Of a DNA stretch of 5,503 nt, positions 1 to 5,222 are shown one piece after another. The position numbers and the translations under genes were made by a program. Source of the stretch: Deltaproteobacteria bacterium. Lineage in GTDB: Bacteria; Desulfobacterota_B; Binatia; UBA9968. The DNA lies in the NCBI GenBank assembly GCA_022545745.1, contig JACZQL010000138.1, positions 1-5,503 of the forward strand, read 5' to 3'. The notes beneath the pieces were generated by a model, which had not been told where the DNA came from, did no database searches, and saw only the letters and a list, made by a program, of their open reading frames with translations. How positions within the stretch are numbered: position 1 is the first letter of the stretch; the number at the start of each line of letters is the position of its first letter.

Positions 1-729
1 CTCAGGGGTTATGTAGACTAGGTTTACATGCGGATTGGCGATGGATGTCTCCTCAATATACTCGTCCACAGAGGCCCGGCCCTTCTGGTAGCGGCCTTCG
101 ATCTCCAGGGTCACCTGGGTCCCTGTGTGGTTATCCCATTGAACCTGCTTTTTCTCGAGAATCCGAGGCTCGTTTTTCTTGGTATCGATCTGGACCTCGA
201 AATAGTTGGCGGGTGATTTCGCACTAGTGCGGGATATGATCTGTACGGGTTTGCCCGTCGTCAGCTGGCCATACATGCCGGCAGCCGATATGCCGATTCC
301 CTGCTGTCCCCGGCTCATGCGCAGCCGATGGAAATTGGACCCGTAGAGGAGCTTTGCAAATATCCGTGGGATCTGTTGACGTACGATGCCTGGACCGTGA
401 TCGATTACCGTTAACCGGAAACGGGTCGCCTGGGTCGGAGCAGGTAGAGGCCCCCCGTTTGCGACCACCTCCACCTTGACGATCACATCGGGGAGGATTC
501 CGGCCTCCTCGCATGCGTCAAGGGCGTTATCAACGGCCTCTTTTACACAGGTAAGCAGGGCCTTTCTAGGGTTGTCGAAACCCAGTAGATGGCGGTTCTT
601 GGTAAAAAATTCAGAAACAGAGATCTCTCGCTGACGAGCCCCCATCTCGACGGCAGTTACCGTCGATCTTGGCTCGGACGCGGAGTTGAGTTCCTTGGGG
701 TGTTTAGTATTCTTGGTGCGTTTCGGCAT
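1..729 (-). CDS. top6B: DNA topoisomerase VI subunit B, N-terminal part (runs off left edge)
   Basis: This is the ATPase subunit of type IIB topoisomerase VI, which with the Spo11-like A subunit passes one DNA duplex through another to relax or decatenate DNA. Reading the minus strand from ATG at 729 gives 243 codons without a stop down to base 1. The GHKL ATP-binding motifs are complete: N-box EAVDNALDA (residues 64-72), DHGPG (110-114), the glycine-rich lid SRGQQGIGISAAGMYG (139-154) followed by TTGK (157-160), and HTGTQV (201-206). EFFTKN, GFDNPRKAL and KNEP also match the family. The H2TH and transducer domains lie outside the window; family members are usually over 500 residues. The frame is open upstream to a stop at 822-820, with no other ATG or GTG. 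GAGAGAGG precedes the ATG at rather tight spacing; M29 (645) is an alternative start, since the first 28 residues are a basic, low-complexity tail. The A subunit is expected beyond the left edge. Confidence 0.94.
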   Translation of the reverse strand, partial: MPKRTKNTKHPKELNSASEPRSTVTAVEMGARQREISVSEFFTKNRHLLGFDNPRKALLTCVKEAVDNALDACEEAGILPDVIVKVEVVANGGPLPAPTQATRFRLTVIDHGPGIVRQQIPRIFAKLLYGSNFHRLRMSRGQQGIGISAAGMYGQLTTGKPVQIISRTSAKSPANYFEVQIDTKKNEPRILEKKQVQWDNHTGTQVTLEIEGRYQKGRASVDEYIEETSIANPHVNLVYITPE

Positions 730-829
730 ATCCTCTCTCAGTTTGCCTGCCAAGGGCGAATAAAATTGATTGTCTAGGTCTGCTAAACTATTGTAAACAC
801 TGATCAGTTTGCTGCGGTGTTATAACAGA

Positions 830-849
830 ATCGGGCAAAGCTGCCCGAT
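830..849. repeat. 8-bp perfect hairpin upstream of top6B
   Basis: ATCGGGCA (830-837) pairs perfectly with TGCCCGAT (842-849) around a 4-base AAGC loop. It lies about 100 bases upstream of the topoisomerase start. On the plus strand it is followed by CTATTTAAAATT, which is only weakly T-rich, and no plus-strand gene needs to end here. It may be an operator or leader structure for the minus-strand gene, or a terminator of something lost. Confidence 0.5.
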
Positions 850-859
850 CTATTTAAAA

Positions 860-902
860 TTAATTGTACCGCAATTCCAATAGGTTAGCAAGATACAATT
901 AA
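860..902. repeat. 9-bp inverted repeat in AT-rich DNA
   Basis: TTAATTGTA (860-868) and TACAATTAA (894-902) are perfect inverted copies separated by 25 bases. The spacing is long for an RNA hairpin, so paired protein-binding half-sites are as plausible. No regulator can be named. Confidence 0.35.
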
Positions 903-951
903 AGCCTTGAAGGTTGACATGCATTGCCGGCCTGGTCGCGGGGATTGGTGC

Positions 952-974
952 ATTAACCCCGATCCGACATTAAA
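952..974 (-). repeat. Left inverted-repeat arm, copy 1
   Basis: This copy reads ATTAACCCCGATCCGAC then ATTAAA on the plus strand and is the reverse complement of the arm at 1317-1339 except at 970 and 971. Confidence 0.75.
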
Positions 975-1194
975 CGGTCCGAGAAATCATCGCCAGCAAG
1001 TCCCGTACGATGCGCTATGGGCCAAGTTCGTTACTCCTCGGTCGCGATGAGATTCTACGGGACAAGCATCAGATGGCCCTTCAGAGCTGTCTGTACTATG
1101 GTTCGATAGTTCACCTGAAGTGTAGTTACGGACTAGCGATCCAAATGTCTTGACCGTTACAACGTCTGGTCCAGGACAGCACGTGGCGTGGTCA

Positions 1195-1213
1195 TTTTTG
1201 TCGGATCGGGGTT
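1195..1213 (+). repeat. Internal copy of the GTCGGATCGGGGTT repeat, copy 2
   Basis: TTTTTGTCGGATCGGGGTT here is identical over 19 bases to 1318-1336, 123 bases downstream. Its 14-base core is also the inverse of 955-968, so this copy with copy 1 would bound a shorter 259-bp segment. Confidence 0.8.
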
Positions 1214-1316
1214 TGCACCATGCAATCCGGAACTCGCTGTCAGTGGCGTGATGGATCAACTTCCCCCGCGGCTAAAACTCTTGCAACATGCATTCCACGG
1301 TTGCGCATATCTGAGT

Positions 1317-1339
1317 TTTTTTGTCGGATCGGGGTTAAT
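1317..1339 (+). repeat. Right inverted-repeat arm, copy 3
   Basis: A T-run followed by GTCGGATCGGGGTTAAT. It matches copy 2 directly over 19 bases and copy 1 in inverse orientation over 18 perfect bases. Confidence 0.75.
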
Positions 1340-1444
1340 TTTGCTTAGGGAGCGTAGAATAGCCCTTCCTGGTGGGCTTAAAATAGCCTCGTATATATGA
1401 GCTTCCCCCCATTGGTTGGACAGTTTAGCCGTTAATGGTAATGG

Positions 1445-1458
1445 ACGGGGTACCCCGT
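1445..1458. promoter_or_regulatory. Perfect 14-bp palindrome ACGGGGTACCCCGT
   Basis: A self-complementary 14-mer lies about 156 bases upstream of the amidohydrolase start. It has no loop, so it suits a dimeric DNA-binding protein better than an RNA terminator. Which regulator would bind is unknown. Confidence 0.3.
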
Positions 1459-1462
1459 AGAA

Positions 1463-1520
1463 TAACCTCACAATAGAGCTAGGATACTTTGGCCTTGGAG
1501 TAACCTAACGGTAGAGTTGG
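1463..1520 (+). repeat. Pair of imperfect direct repeats 38 bp apart
   Basis: The units starting at 1463 and 1501 share TAACCT, then AC at the same offset, then TAGAG and a following T and G. About 14 of the first 20 positions match without gaps. A further short repeat, CCTTGGAGTAA at 1493-1503 and CCCTGGAGTAA at 1567-1577, overlaps the area. They may be regulator sites in the amidohydrolase leader or chance. Confidence 0.3.
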
Positions 1521-1529
1521 AAACGTTAT

Positions 1530-1549
1530 CCGTGGCTGATATTCCACGG
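1530..1549 (+). repeat. Hairpin in the amidohydrolase leader
   Basis: CCGTGG (1530-1535) and CCACGG (1544-1549) form a 6-bp stem with an 8-base loop, about 65 bases before the start codon. No T-run follows, so it is not a standard terminator. Confidence 0.3.
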
Positions 1550-1600
1550 GGTGGACTTTATCTTATCCCTGGAGTAAGGAAAAACTAAATCTACCTAGGC

Positions 1601-1607
1601 GAGGGAG
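1601..1607 (+). promoter_or_regulatory. Ribosome binding site of the amidohydrolase
   Basis: GAGGGAG lies 6 bases before the ATG at 1614 and supports that start. Confidence 0.75.
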
Positions 1608-1613
1608 ACTAAT

Positions 1614-2747
1614 ATGGCGAAGAACGGATTTAAGGTCTTCGATAGTGACATGCATATCATGGAGCCTCCCGATCTCTGGCAGCGCTACATCGAACCCGAG
1701 TTCAAGGATCAGGCGCCCATCGGACTCACCAGCGATGACGTGAGAGATCTCCGTATGACGCACGCAGACGGTCGGCCATGGGGTCACAACCCCTCCCGAG
1801 ATAAGGTCCAATCGGTTCGCGGCCAGAACTTTGAGCGGACTCAAACCATCTATCGCTATTACTCGGAGCAAGGCTGGTCGTCTAAGGTGCAACTCGAGGC
1901 CATGGACGTGGAAGGAATCGACGTCGCAGTTCTCTACCCCACGAGAGGACTCACCGCACTGGCCGAGCCCCATATGGAACCTCGCCTTGCCGCGGCCATT
2001 GCGCGGGCCTACAATAATTGGCTCTACGACTTCTGTAATGAGGATCCGCAACGTCTTTTCGGAGCGGCCATGATCTCACCCTTCGACGTGGACGAGGCGG
2101 TGAAAGAAGCCCGCCGCTGTAAGAAGGAGTTGGGTTTCCGAGCCGCTTTCATTCGAGCCAACCTCTTTAATGAAAAGAACTGGTATGATGAATATTACGA
2201 TCCCCTGTGGTCCACCCTGGCAGAGTTGGACCTTCCTCTGGGTTTTCATGAAGCCACACGGAGTGGAGTCAATAATCCTGGTGAGAGGTTCGAGCCCAAT
2301 TTTATGCTGCGCAGAGCCTTCTCCCAGCCATTGGAGCAGATGCTCGCCTTGGGAAGCATTTGCGCCGGTGGGGTTTTGGCTCGTCACCCCAAACTGCGCG
2401 TGGCCTTCCTGGAGGGAAACTGCAGCTGGTTACCTTGGGTCCTCTGGAGGCTTGACGAGGCGGTGGAGCTCGAGGGTGATACCTGGACAAAAGGTTTGAC
2501 CATGGCGCCGAGCGAGTACTTCAAAAGGCAGTGCATTGTGTCCGTAGAACCTGACGAACAAATCGCCCGTTTTGTTATTGATCATATGGGGTGTGACCAT
2601 ATCGTTTTCTCCACTGACTATCCCCATGGCGATTCGAGGTTCCCTCACGCCATCGACACCTTTCTCCAACTCCCGTGGAGTGATGAGGAGAAACGAAAGA
2701 TACTGTGGAACAACTGCGCTTCCTATTACAGCTTTCATTTAGGGTAG
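1614..2747 (+). CDS. Amidohydrolase-2 family (ACMSD-like) metal-dependent hydrolase or decarboxylase
   Basis: A 377-residue cytoplasmic TIM-barrel enzyme of the amidohydrolase_2 group (COG2159), which includes aminocarboxymuconate semialdehyde decarboxylase and gamma-resorcylate decarboxylase as well as true hydrolases. The N-terminus VFDSDMHIMEPPDLW places D12 and H14 in the first metal-binding strand, with Asp replacing the first His or Glu of characterised members. H212 in GFHEATR and D335 in FSTDYPHGD are the other likely ligands. HPKLRVAFLEGNCSWLPW (258-275) and the C-terminal WNNCASYYSF are family signatures. The length is normal for the long subgroup. There is no signal peptide. The gene is 51 bases ahead of a small cupin, probably one transcript. 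The substrate is unknown; decarboxylation of an aromatic or unsaturated acid is an inference from the family. Confidence 0.92.
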   Translation: MAKNGFKVFDSDMHIMEPPDLWQRYIEPEFKDQAPIGLTSDDVRDLRMTHADGRPWGHNPSRDKVQSVRGQNFERTQTIYRYYSEQGWSSKVQLEAMDVEGIDVAVLYPTRGLTALAEPHMEPRLAAAIARAYNNWLYDFCNEDPQRLFGAAMISPFDVDEAVKEARRCKKELGFRAAFIRANLFNEKNWYDEYYDPLWSTLAELDLPLGFHEATRSGVNNPGERFEPNFMLRRAFSQPLEQMLALGSICAGGVLARHPKLRVAFLEGNCSWLPWVLWRLDEAVELEGDTWTKGLTMAPSEYFKRQCIVSVEPDEQIARFVIDHMGCDHIVFSTDYPHGDSRFPHAIDTFLQLPWSDEEKRKILWNNCASYYSFHLG

Positions 2748-2780
2748 CTGTAAGCGGTACCCTCTGCTCATTACATTTTA

Positions 2781-2787
2781 GAGGAGG
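2781..2787 (+). promoter_or_regulatory. Ribosome binding site of the small cupin
   Basis: GAGGAGG is a strong site but sits 11 bases before the ATG at 2799, slightly far. CCTCT at 2761-2765 could pair with AGAGG at 2780-2784 and mask part of it; the stem is only 5 bp. Confidence 0.65.
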
Positions 2788-2798
2788 ACACAAAAACA

Positions 2799-3386
2799 AT
2801 GTCCCAGGGAAAATTGGTATTTGAAAAATTTATTCAGGATTTGCGCACGGTCTGGAGCGAGCTGCCAGACGTTGAGCCGCGCATGAAACGTGCCGCCCAA
2901 TTGCTCGAGGGCCTGGTGAATGATCCGGCGCTCCGGGAGCATTCAAAGGCCTGGCCCTCAACCCAGGGACCTCCCGCGAAGAACCTGCTTTTTTATGAAG
3001 ACCCCGACTACGGTTTCGCCATCAATGGCGTTGTGCGCACCCCTGGCCGCGTGGGGGGAGTTCATGATCACGGTGAGAGCTGGACGGCCTACGGCCTCCT
3101 CGACGGCACAGAAAAGCTGGAGCATTACCGCCGTCTCGATGATACCAAAATGGAAGGATATGCAGAGGTTGTGCTCGACTACGTAGACGAAGGAACACCC
3201 GGAAAAGTAGACCTGGTACCGCCCTTTGTCATTCACGCTGAGTCAGGTGGGCCGCGTAGATCGGTTGCGGTGATCATACGTTCCCTACCCATTGGACGCC
3301 GAGGATTCTCGTTGCGTTTTGACCCTGAAAAGCGCACGTGCTCACATGGCAATGGCCCGGTTCAAGTCCCATTTGAAATCAGCTGA
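2799..3386 (+). CDS. Single-domain cupin, predicted 3-His metal-dependent dioxygenase-like protein
   Basis: A 195-residue soluble protein of the double-stranded beta-helix type, resembling the cysteine dioxygenase / COG5553 group of metal-dependent cupins. An alpha-helical N-terminal third (about 1-50) precedes the barrel. The metal motif is GGVHDHGESWTAYGLLDG (86-103), giving H89 and H91, and VPPFVIHAESGG (140-151) gives H146. The usual cupin Glu four residues after the second His is absent (W95 is there; E93 is only two away), as in thiol dioxygenases, which hold Fe(II) with three His. The start has a strong though slightly distant SD. It follows the amidohydrolase by 51 bases on the same strand, so it probably acts on the same pathway. 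A thiol substrate is not implied by sequence; other COG5553-like proteins are uncharacterised. Confidence 0.82.
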   Translation: MSQGKLVFEKFIQDLRTVWSELPDVEPRMKRAAQLLEGLVNDPALREHSKAWPSTQGPPAKNLLFYEDPDYGFAINGVVRTPGRVGGVHDHGESWTAYGLLDGTEKLEHYRRLDDTKMEGYAEVVLDYVDEGTPGKVDLVPPFVIHAESGGPRRSVAVIIRSLPIGRRGFSLRFDPEKRTCSHGNGPVQVPFEIS

Positions 3387-3409
3387 GTATTACCGCAGGG
3401 TGGGAATAC
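3387..3409 (+). terminator. Weak hairpin right after the small cupin
   Basis: GTATTACC (3387-3394) pairs with GGGAATAC (3402-3409) with one mismatch and a 7-base loop, immediately after the stop codon. The downstream CTTACTTTTC at 3419-3428 is only loosely T-rich and is 9 bases away, so a terminator is possible but weakly supported. Confidence 0.2.
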
Positions 3410-3483
3410 CGTTAGGTGCTTACTTTTCAAATGTTTGACAGAATGACTCTAACAACGTTTTCACGCCAAGACACCTCCGAGTT

Positions 3484-3628
3484 AAAATCCGAGTTCCGAA
3501 GCTCGAAATCTCAAACAAACCGAAAAACTCAAATCCCAAAACTGAAATCCAAAACGAGATTGTTTGGAGTTTTATGTTTTTGATCATTTGAATTTGTTTC
3601 AAATTTCGAGTTTCGAATTTGTAATTTT
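3484..3628. repeat. 145-nt imperfect inverted repeat (long hairpin)
   Basis: The arms 3484-3516 and 3596-3628 match as reverse complements at about 24 of 33 positions, including CTCGAAAT against ATTTCGAG. The complementarity continues inward: CTCAAAT and AAATCCAAAAC on the left correspond to ATTTGAA and GTTTGGAGTTTT on the right, with the turn near 3556-3562. The motifs are AT-rich with repeated TTTCGA words. It looks like a decayed copy of a palindromic dispersed repeat that could fold as a long stem in RNA or single-stranded DNA. Confidence 0.6.
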
Positions 3629-3643
3629 ATTTATACTTGGCCT

Positions 3644-3659
3644 CCTTTGCGCCTTTGCG
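3644..3659 (+). repeat. Tandem duplication of CCTTTGCG
   Basis: Two exact adjacent 8-base units, 3644-3651 and 3652-3659, followed by CGAGTGA. Related TGCGC words recur at 3685-3700. It belongs to the same repeat debris as the neighbouring elements. Confidence 0.6.
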
Positions 3660-3752
3660 CGAGTGATCTTTTTATCTTGTCGCATTGCGCTATGCGCTTT
3701 GCTATTCCCTCATCTCCAATTAAATATCCGGTCATCGTCCGCGATAGAGACA

Positions 3753-3791
3753 AGTTTTTGTTTGTCGTCGTCTCCCGACAAACAAAAAACT
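3753..3791. repeat. 15-bp hairpin with one bulge
   Basis: AGTTTTTGTTTGTCG (3753-3767) pairs with CGACAAACAAAAAACT (3776-3791), one extra A bulged, around an 8-base loop. GAGA at 3747-3750 and TCTC at 3795-3798 could extend the stem. There is no T-run past the stem on either strand, so it is not a typical intrinsic terminator. Confidence 0.65.
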
Positions 3792-3795
3792 AATT

Positions 3796-3869
3796 CTCTG
3801 CGTACTTTGCGTCTCTGCGGTGAAATCTCCGAATCCTTATCTGCGAAAATCTGCGTGAATCTGCGGTTA
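3796..3869 (+). repeat. Short-period TGCG repeats
   Basis: CTCTGCGTA, CTTTGCGT and CTCTGCGGT stand head to tail at 3796-3821. After 18 bases, three 10-base units TCTGCGAAAA, TCTGCGTGAA and TCTGCGGTTA stand at 3840-3849, 3850-3859 and 3860-3869. This is a recognisable form of a dispersed intergenic repeat in many environmental bacterial genomes; the function is unknown. Confidence 0.65.
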
Positions 3870-3936
3870 ATGAATTCTCCTGTCCTTGACCTGCTCAAGT
3901 CTCGCTTGGTAAGCTTGTTTTTCACTGATTAATGAA

Positions 3937-3959
3937 CCCTCCCGGCCGACCCGGGAGGG
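3937..3959 (+). promoter_or_regulatory. Strong GC hairpin in the bicupin leader
   Basis: CCCTCCCGG (3937-3945) pairs perfectly with CCGGGAGGG (3951-3959) around a 5-base loop. AATGA (3931-3935) and TCATT (3965-3969) can add an outer stem. It ends 11 bases before the SD. The plus-strand continuation ATCCGTCATTT is not a T-run, so it is an imperfect terminator; a 5' leader structure that protects the mRNA or modulates translation is an alternative. Confidence 0.55.
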
Positions 3960-3970
3960 ATCCGTCATTT

Positions 3971-3976
3971 AGGAGG
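3971..3976 (+). promoter_or_regulatory. Ribosome binding site of the bicupin
   Basis: AGGAGG lies 7 bases before the ATG at 3984, ideal spacing, and fixes that start. Confidence 0.85.
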
Positions 3977-3983
3977 AATACAG

Positions 3984-5060
3984 ATGTTTGAAGGGCGTAA
4001 AACCTTTTACGAAGAGTGGGTAGAGCATGAAGGATTGGAGATCATTCGTGGCTTTCATATCGATGATATGATGAAGTTAGGCCTCCGTTGGTGGGATAGG
4101 ATCGGTGGAGCAGCCGTGCAAATTGACCTGGAAGGTACGGGCGACCTTGCGGGTGCCTATGTCTGTGAGATAGAGGGAGGTAAAGAGCTCAAGCCCCAGC
4201 GGCATATCTATGAAGAGATGATCTACGTCATGTCAGGCAGAGGGGCAACCTCGGTCTGGTATGAAGGCTGGCCCAAGCTCACCTTCGAATGGGAACCCGG
4301 AAGTCTCTTTGCAATACCATTGAATGCGTGGCACCAGCATTATAACGCCGCAGGGCACACATCCCTACGATACCTTTCCGTCACCACTGCCCCTATTGTC
4401 TTAAGCCTCTATCGAAATCCGGAATTTGTTTTTAATAACCCAGCCGTCTTCCCTGAACGCTATGACGGGAAGAGCGACTACTTTTCCCGGTCGGACGATT
4501 CAGTGAATCAGGTCCTCGAGTCCAATCTTATAGCCAACGTCAACAACCTCAAGATGCCAGCCGAAGAAGGAGCAAAAGTAAGTCGCGGTAAGGGAACGAG
4601 CAATTACCTCATTGAAATGGCCAATGGCATTTTAGGTGCACATATCCTGGAAATCTCCCCTGGTATCTACAGCAAGCTGCACCGCCATGGCCCTGGGGCC
4701 CATGTGATCTGGCTTGCAGGTGAGGGCTATACCCTGACCTTTCCCGATGGAGGTGAAAAGAAAAGGGTCGATTGGAAGCCCGGGACCATGTTGGTCCCGC
4801 CGACCTGGTGGTGGCACATGCACTGCGTCACCTCAAAAGAACCTGGGAAGCACCTTGCCCTCAAGTTGAATAGCTTGAGACGCCCGCTGACCCATATGCA
4901 CGACGGCACCGTGACCAGCGTCAAAGAAGGTGGAAACCAGTATGATATGGAGGATCTCGATCCCGAGCTAGCGGAGTATATCCACTCAACGTTCGTGCGC
5001 GAGTGCGAAAAGCACGGCACCCCCGTCCGTATGAGCCATCCTCTCAACGGCGGAGCATAA
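3984..5060 (+). CDS. Bicupin protein, possible ring-cleaving dioxygenase-like metalloenzyme
   Basis: A 358-residue soluble protein with two cupin barrels, the size and layout of gentisate 1,2-dioxygenase-type bicupins, though identity to that family is not assured. Cupin 1: LKPQRHIYEEMIYVMSGRG (69-87) gives Q72, H74 and E78 where the canonical motif has His-x-His-x3-Glu, and IPLNAWHQHYN (111-121) supplies H117 or H119. Cupin 2: KLHRHGPGAHVIWLAGEG (231-248) gives H233, H235 and H240, with H278 and H280 in VPPTWWWHMHC (271-281). So both sites could bind metal, each with one non-standard ligand. There is no signal peptide or membrane segment. The gene lies downstream of the amidohydrolase and small cupin on the same strand, but behind 597 noncoding bases, so it probably has its own transcript start or a long processed leader. 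Dioxygenase activity is inferred; an isomerase or non-enzymatic role is possible. Confidence 0.85.
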   Translation: MFEGRKTFYEEWVEHEGLEIIRGFHIDDMMKLGLRWWDRIGGAAVQIDLEGTGDLAGAYVCEIEGGKELKPQRHIYEEMIYVMSGRGATSVWYEGWPKLTFEWEPGSLFAIPLNAWHQHYNAAGHTSLRYLSVTTAPIVLSLYRNPEFVFNNPAVFPERYDGKSDYFSRSDDSVNQVLESNLIANVNNLKMPAEEGAKVSRGKGTSNYLIEMANGILGAHILEISPGIYSKLHRHGPGAHVIWLAGEGYTLTFPDGGEKKRVDWKPGTMLVPPTWWWHMHCVTSKEPGKHLALKLNSLRRPLTHMHDGTVTSVKEGGNQYDMEDLDPELAEYIHSTFVRECEKHGTPVRMSHPLNGGA

Positions 5061-5142
5061 TCAAGGAAAGATCTGCGTTTAATTGTTGCTTCTCACGCCG
5101 CGGTTCCACCTCGCGCTCTCCTATTCACTTTTAATTTGTCAT

Positions 5143-5163
5143 CAGGCATGCGGTTCGTGCCTG
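5143..5163 (+). repeat. Small hairpin between bicupin and transporter
   Basis: CAGGCATG (5143-5150) and CGTGCCTG (5156-5163) form an 8-bp stem with one T-G wobble and a 5-base loop. No T-run follows. It is the only structure seen in the 162 bases between the bicupin and the transporter. Confidence 0.3.
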
Positions 5164-5210
5164 GTTGTCGGCCGCCTTCTGGACCTTCCAGCATTTGGCA
5201 GCCCTAAGCG

Positions 5211-5217
5211 AAGGAGG
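5211..5217 (+). promoter_or_regulatory. Ribosome binding site deciding the TTG start of the transporter
   Basis: AAGGAGG lies 5 bases before TTG at 5223. An in-frame TAA at 5205-5207 rules out any earlier start, and the next in-frame ATG is 34 codons on, inside the conserved domain, so TTG is the start. Confidence 0.8.
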
Positions 5218-5222
5218 CGCCA

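Larger units (their letters stand above)
952..1339. mobile_element. Putative MITE-like element or IS remnant bounded by inverted repeats
   Basis: The left end 952-974 and right end 1317-1339 are inverted copies of about 23 bases with two mismatches; the outer 18 are perfect (952-969 against 1322-1339), beginning ATTAACCCCGATCCGAC. The enclosed 388 bp contains no recognisable transposase. A third copy of the motif lies inside at 1195-1213 in the same orientation as the right end. No target-site duplication is visible next to the ends. This fits a non-autonomous element or the shrunken remains of an insertion sequence; paired binding sites for a regulator are an alternative. The family is not recognised. 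Confidence 0.45.
730..1613. other. Long intergenic region between divergent genes
   Basis: No coding region is convincing in these roughly 880 bases. Short open frames exist on both strands (987-1259, 1256-1471, 1188-1400), but none has a clear ribosome binding site or a recognisable protein family. What it does hold: an AT-rich stretch with palindromes near the topoisomerase start, an inverted-repeat-bounded segment at 952-1339, and a leader for the amidohydrolase with a palindrome, direct repeats and a hairpin. A 10-bp perfect palindrome ACTGATCAGT sits at 799-808. I could not identify a confident sigma-70 promoter on either strand. Confidence 0.8.
3387..3983. other. AT-rich intergenic region filled with dispersed-repeat debris
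   Basis: About 600 bases separate the small cupin from the bicupin. No gene is supported: the open frames here (for example 3564-3932 on plus) are low-complexity translations of repeats. From left to right it holds a long imperfect hairpin, a tandem CCTTTGCG duplication, a 15-bp hairpin, TGCG-containing short-period repeats and a strong GC hairpin before the bicupin. Composition is visibly more AT-rich than the flanking genes. Repeats of this look are common between genes of environmental bacteria, from general familiarity and not from a search. Confidence 0.75.

Noticed and set aside
28..514. Open frames on plus (28-216, 45-227) and minus (224-514)
   Set aside because: They overlap the topoisomerase VI B frame, which carries all GHKL motifs; these are shadow frames.
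1099..1115. GGTTCGATAGTTC as a possible tRNA T-arm
   Set aside because: The flanking bases do not form a 5-bp T-stem and no acceptor or anticodon arm is found; no tRNA elsewhere in the window.
952..1339. CRISPR array from the three copies of GTCGGATCGGGGTT
   Set aside because: Only three copies, one inverted, with spacings of 245 and 123 bases; a CRISPR array needs direct repeats with uniform short spacers.
1361..1378. AGCCC / GGGCT hairpin as a terminator
   Set aside because: Only 5 bp with an 8-base loop and no T-run, and no gene ends upstream of it.
1416..1444. TTGGAC, 17-base gap, TAATGG as a promoter for the amidohydrolase
   Set aside because: The -10 match is poor and other AT-rich hexamers nearby fit as well; it is not better than chance.
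987..1471. Small open frames in the long intergenic region (987-1259 minus, 1188-1400 plus, 1256-1471 minus)
   Set aside because: They have no clear SD and no recognisable family, and overlap one another. The repeated FVGSG in the plus frame is just the translation of the 19-base direct repeat.
3564..3932. 122-residue plus-strand and 71-residue minus-strand (3710-3925) open frames
   Set aside because: They are translations of AT-rich repeat and hairpin DNA, lack SD sites, and show low-complexity composition.
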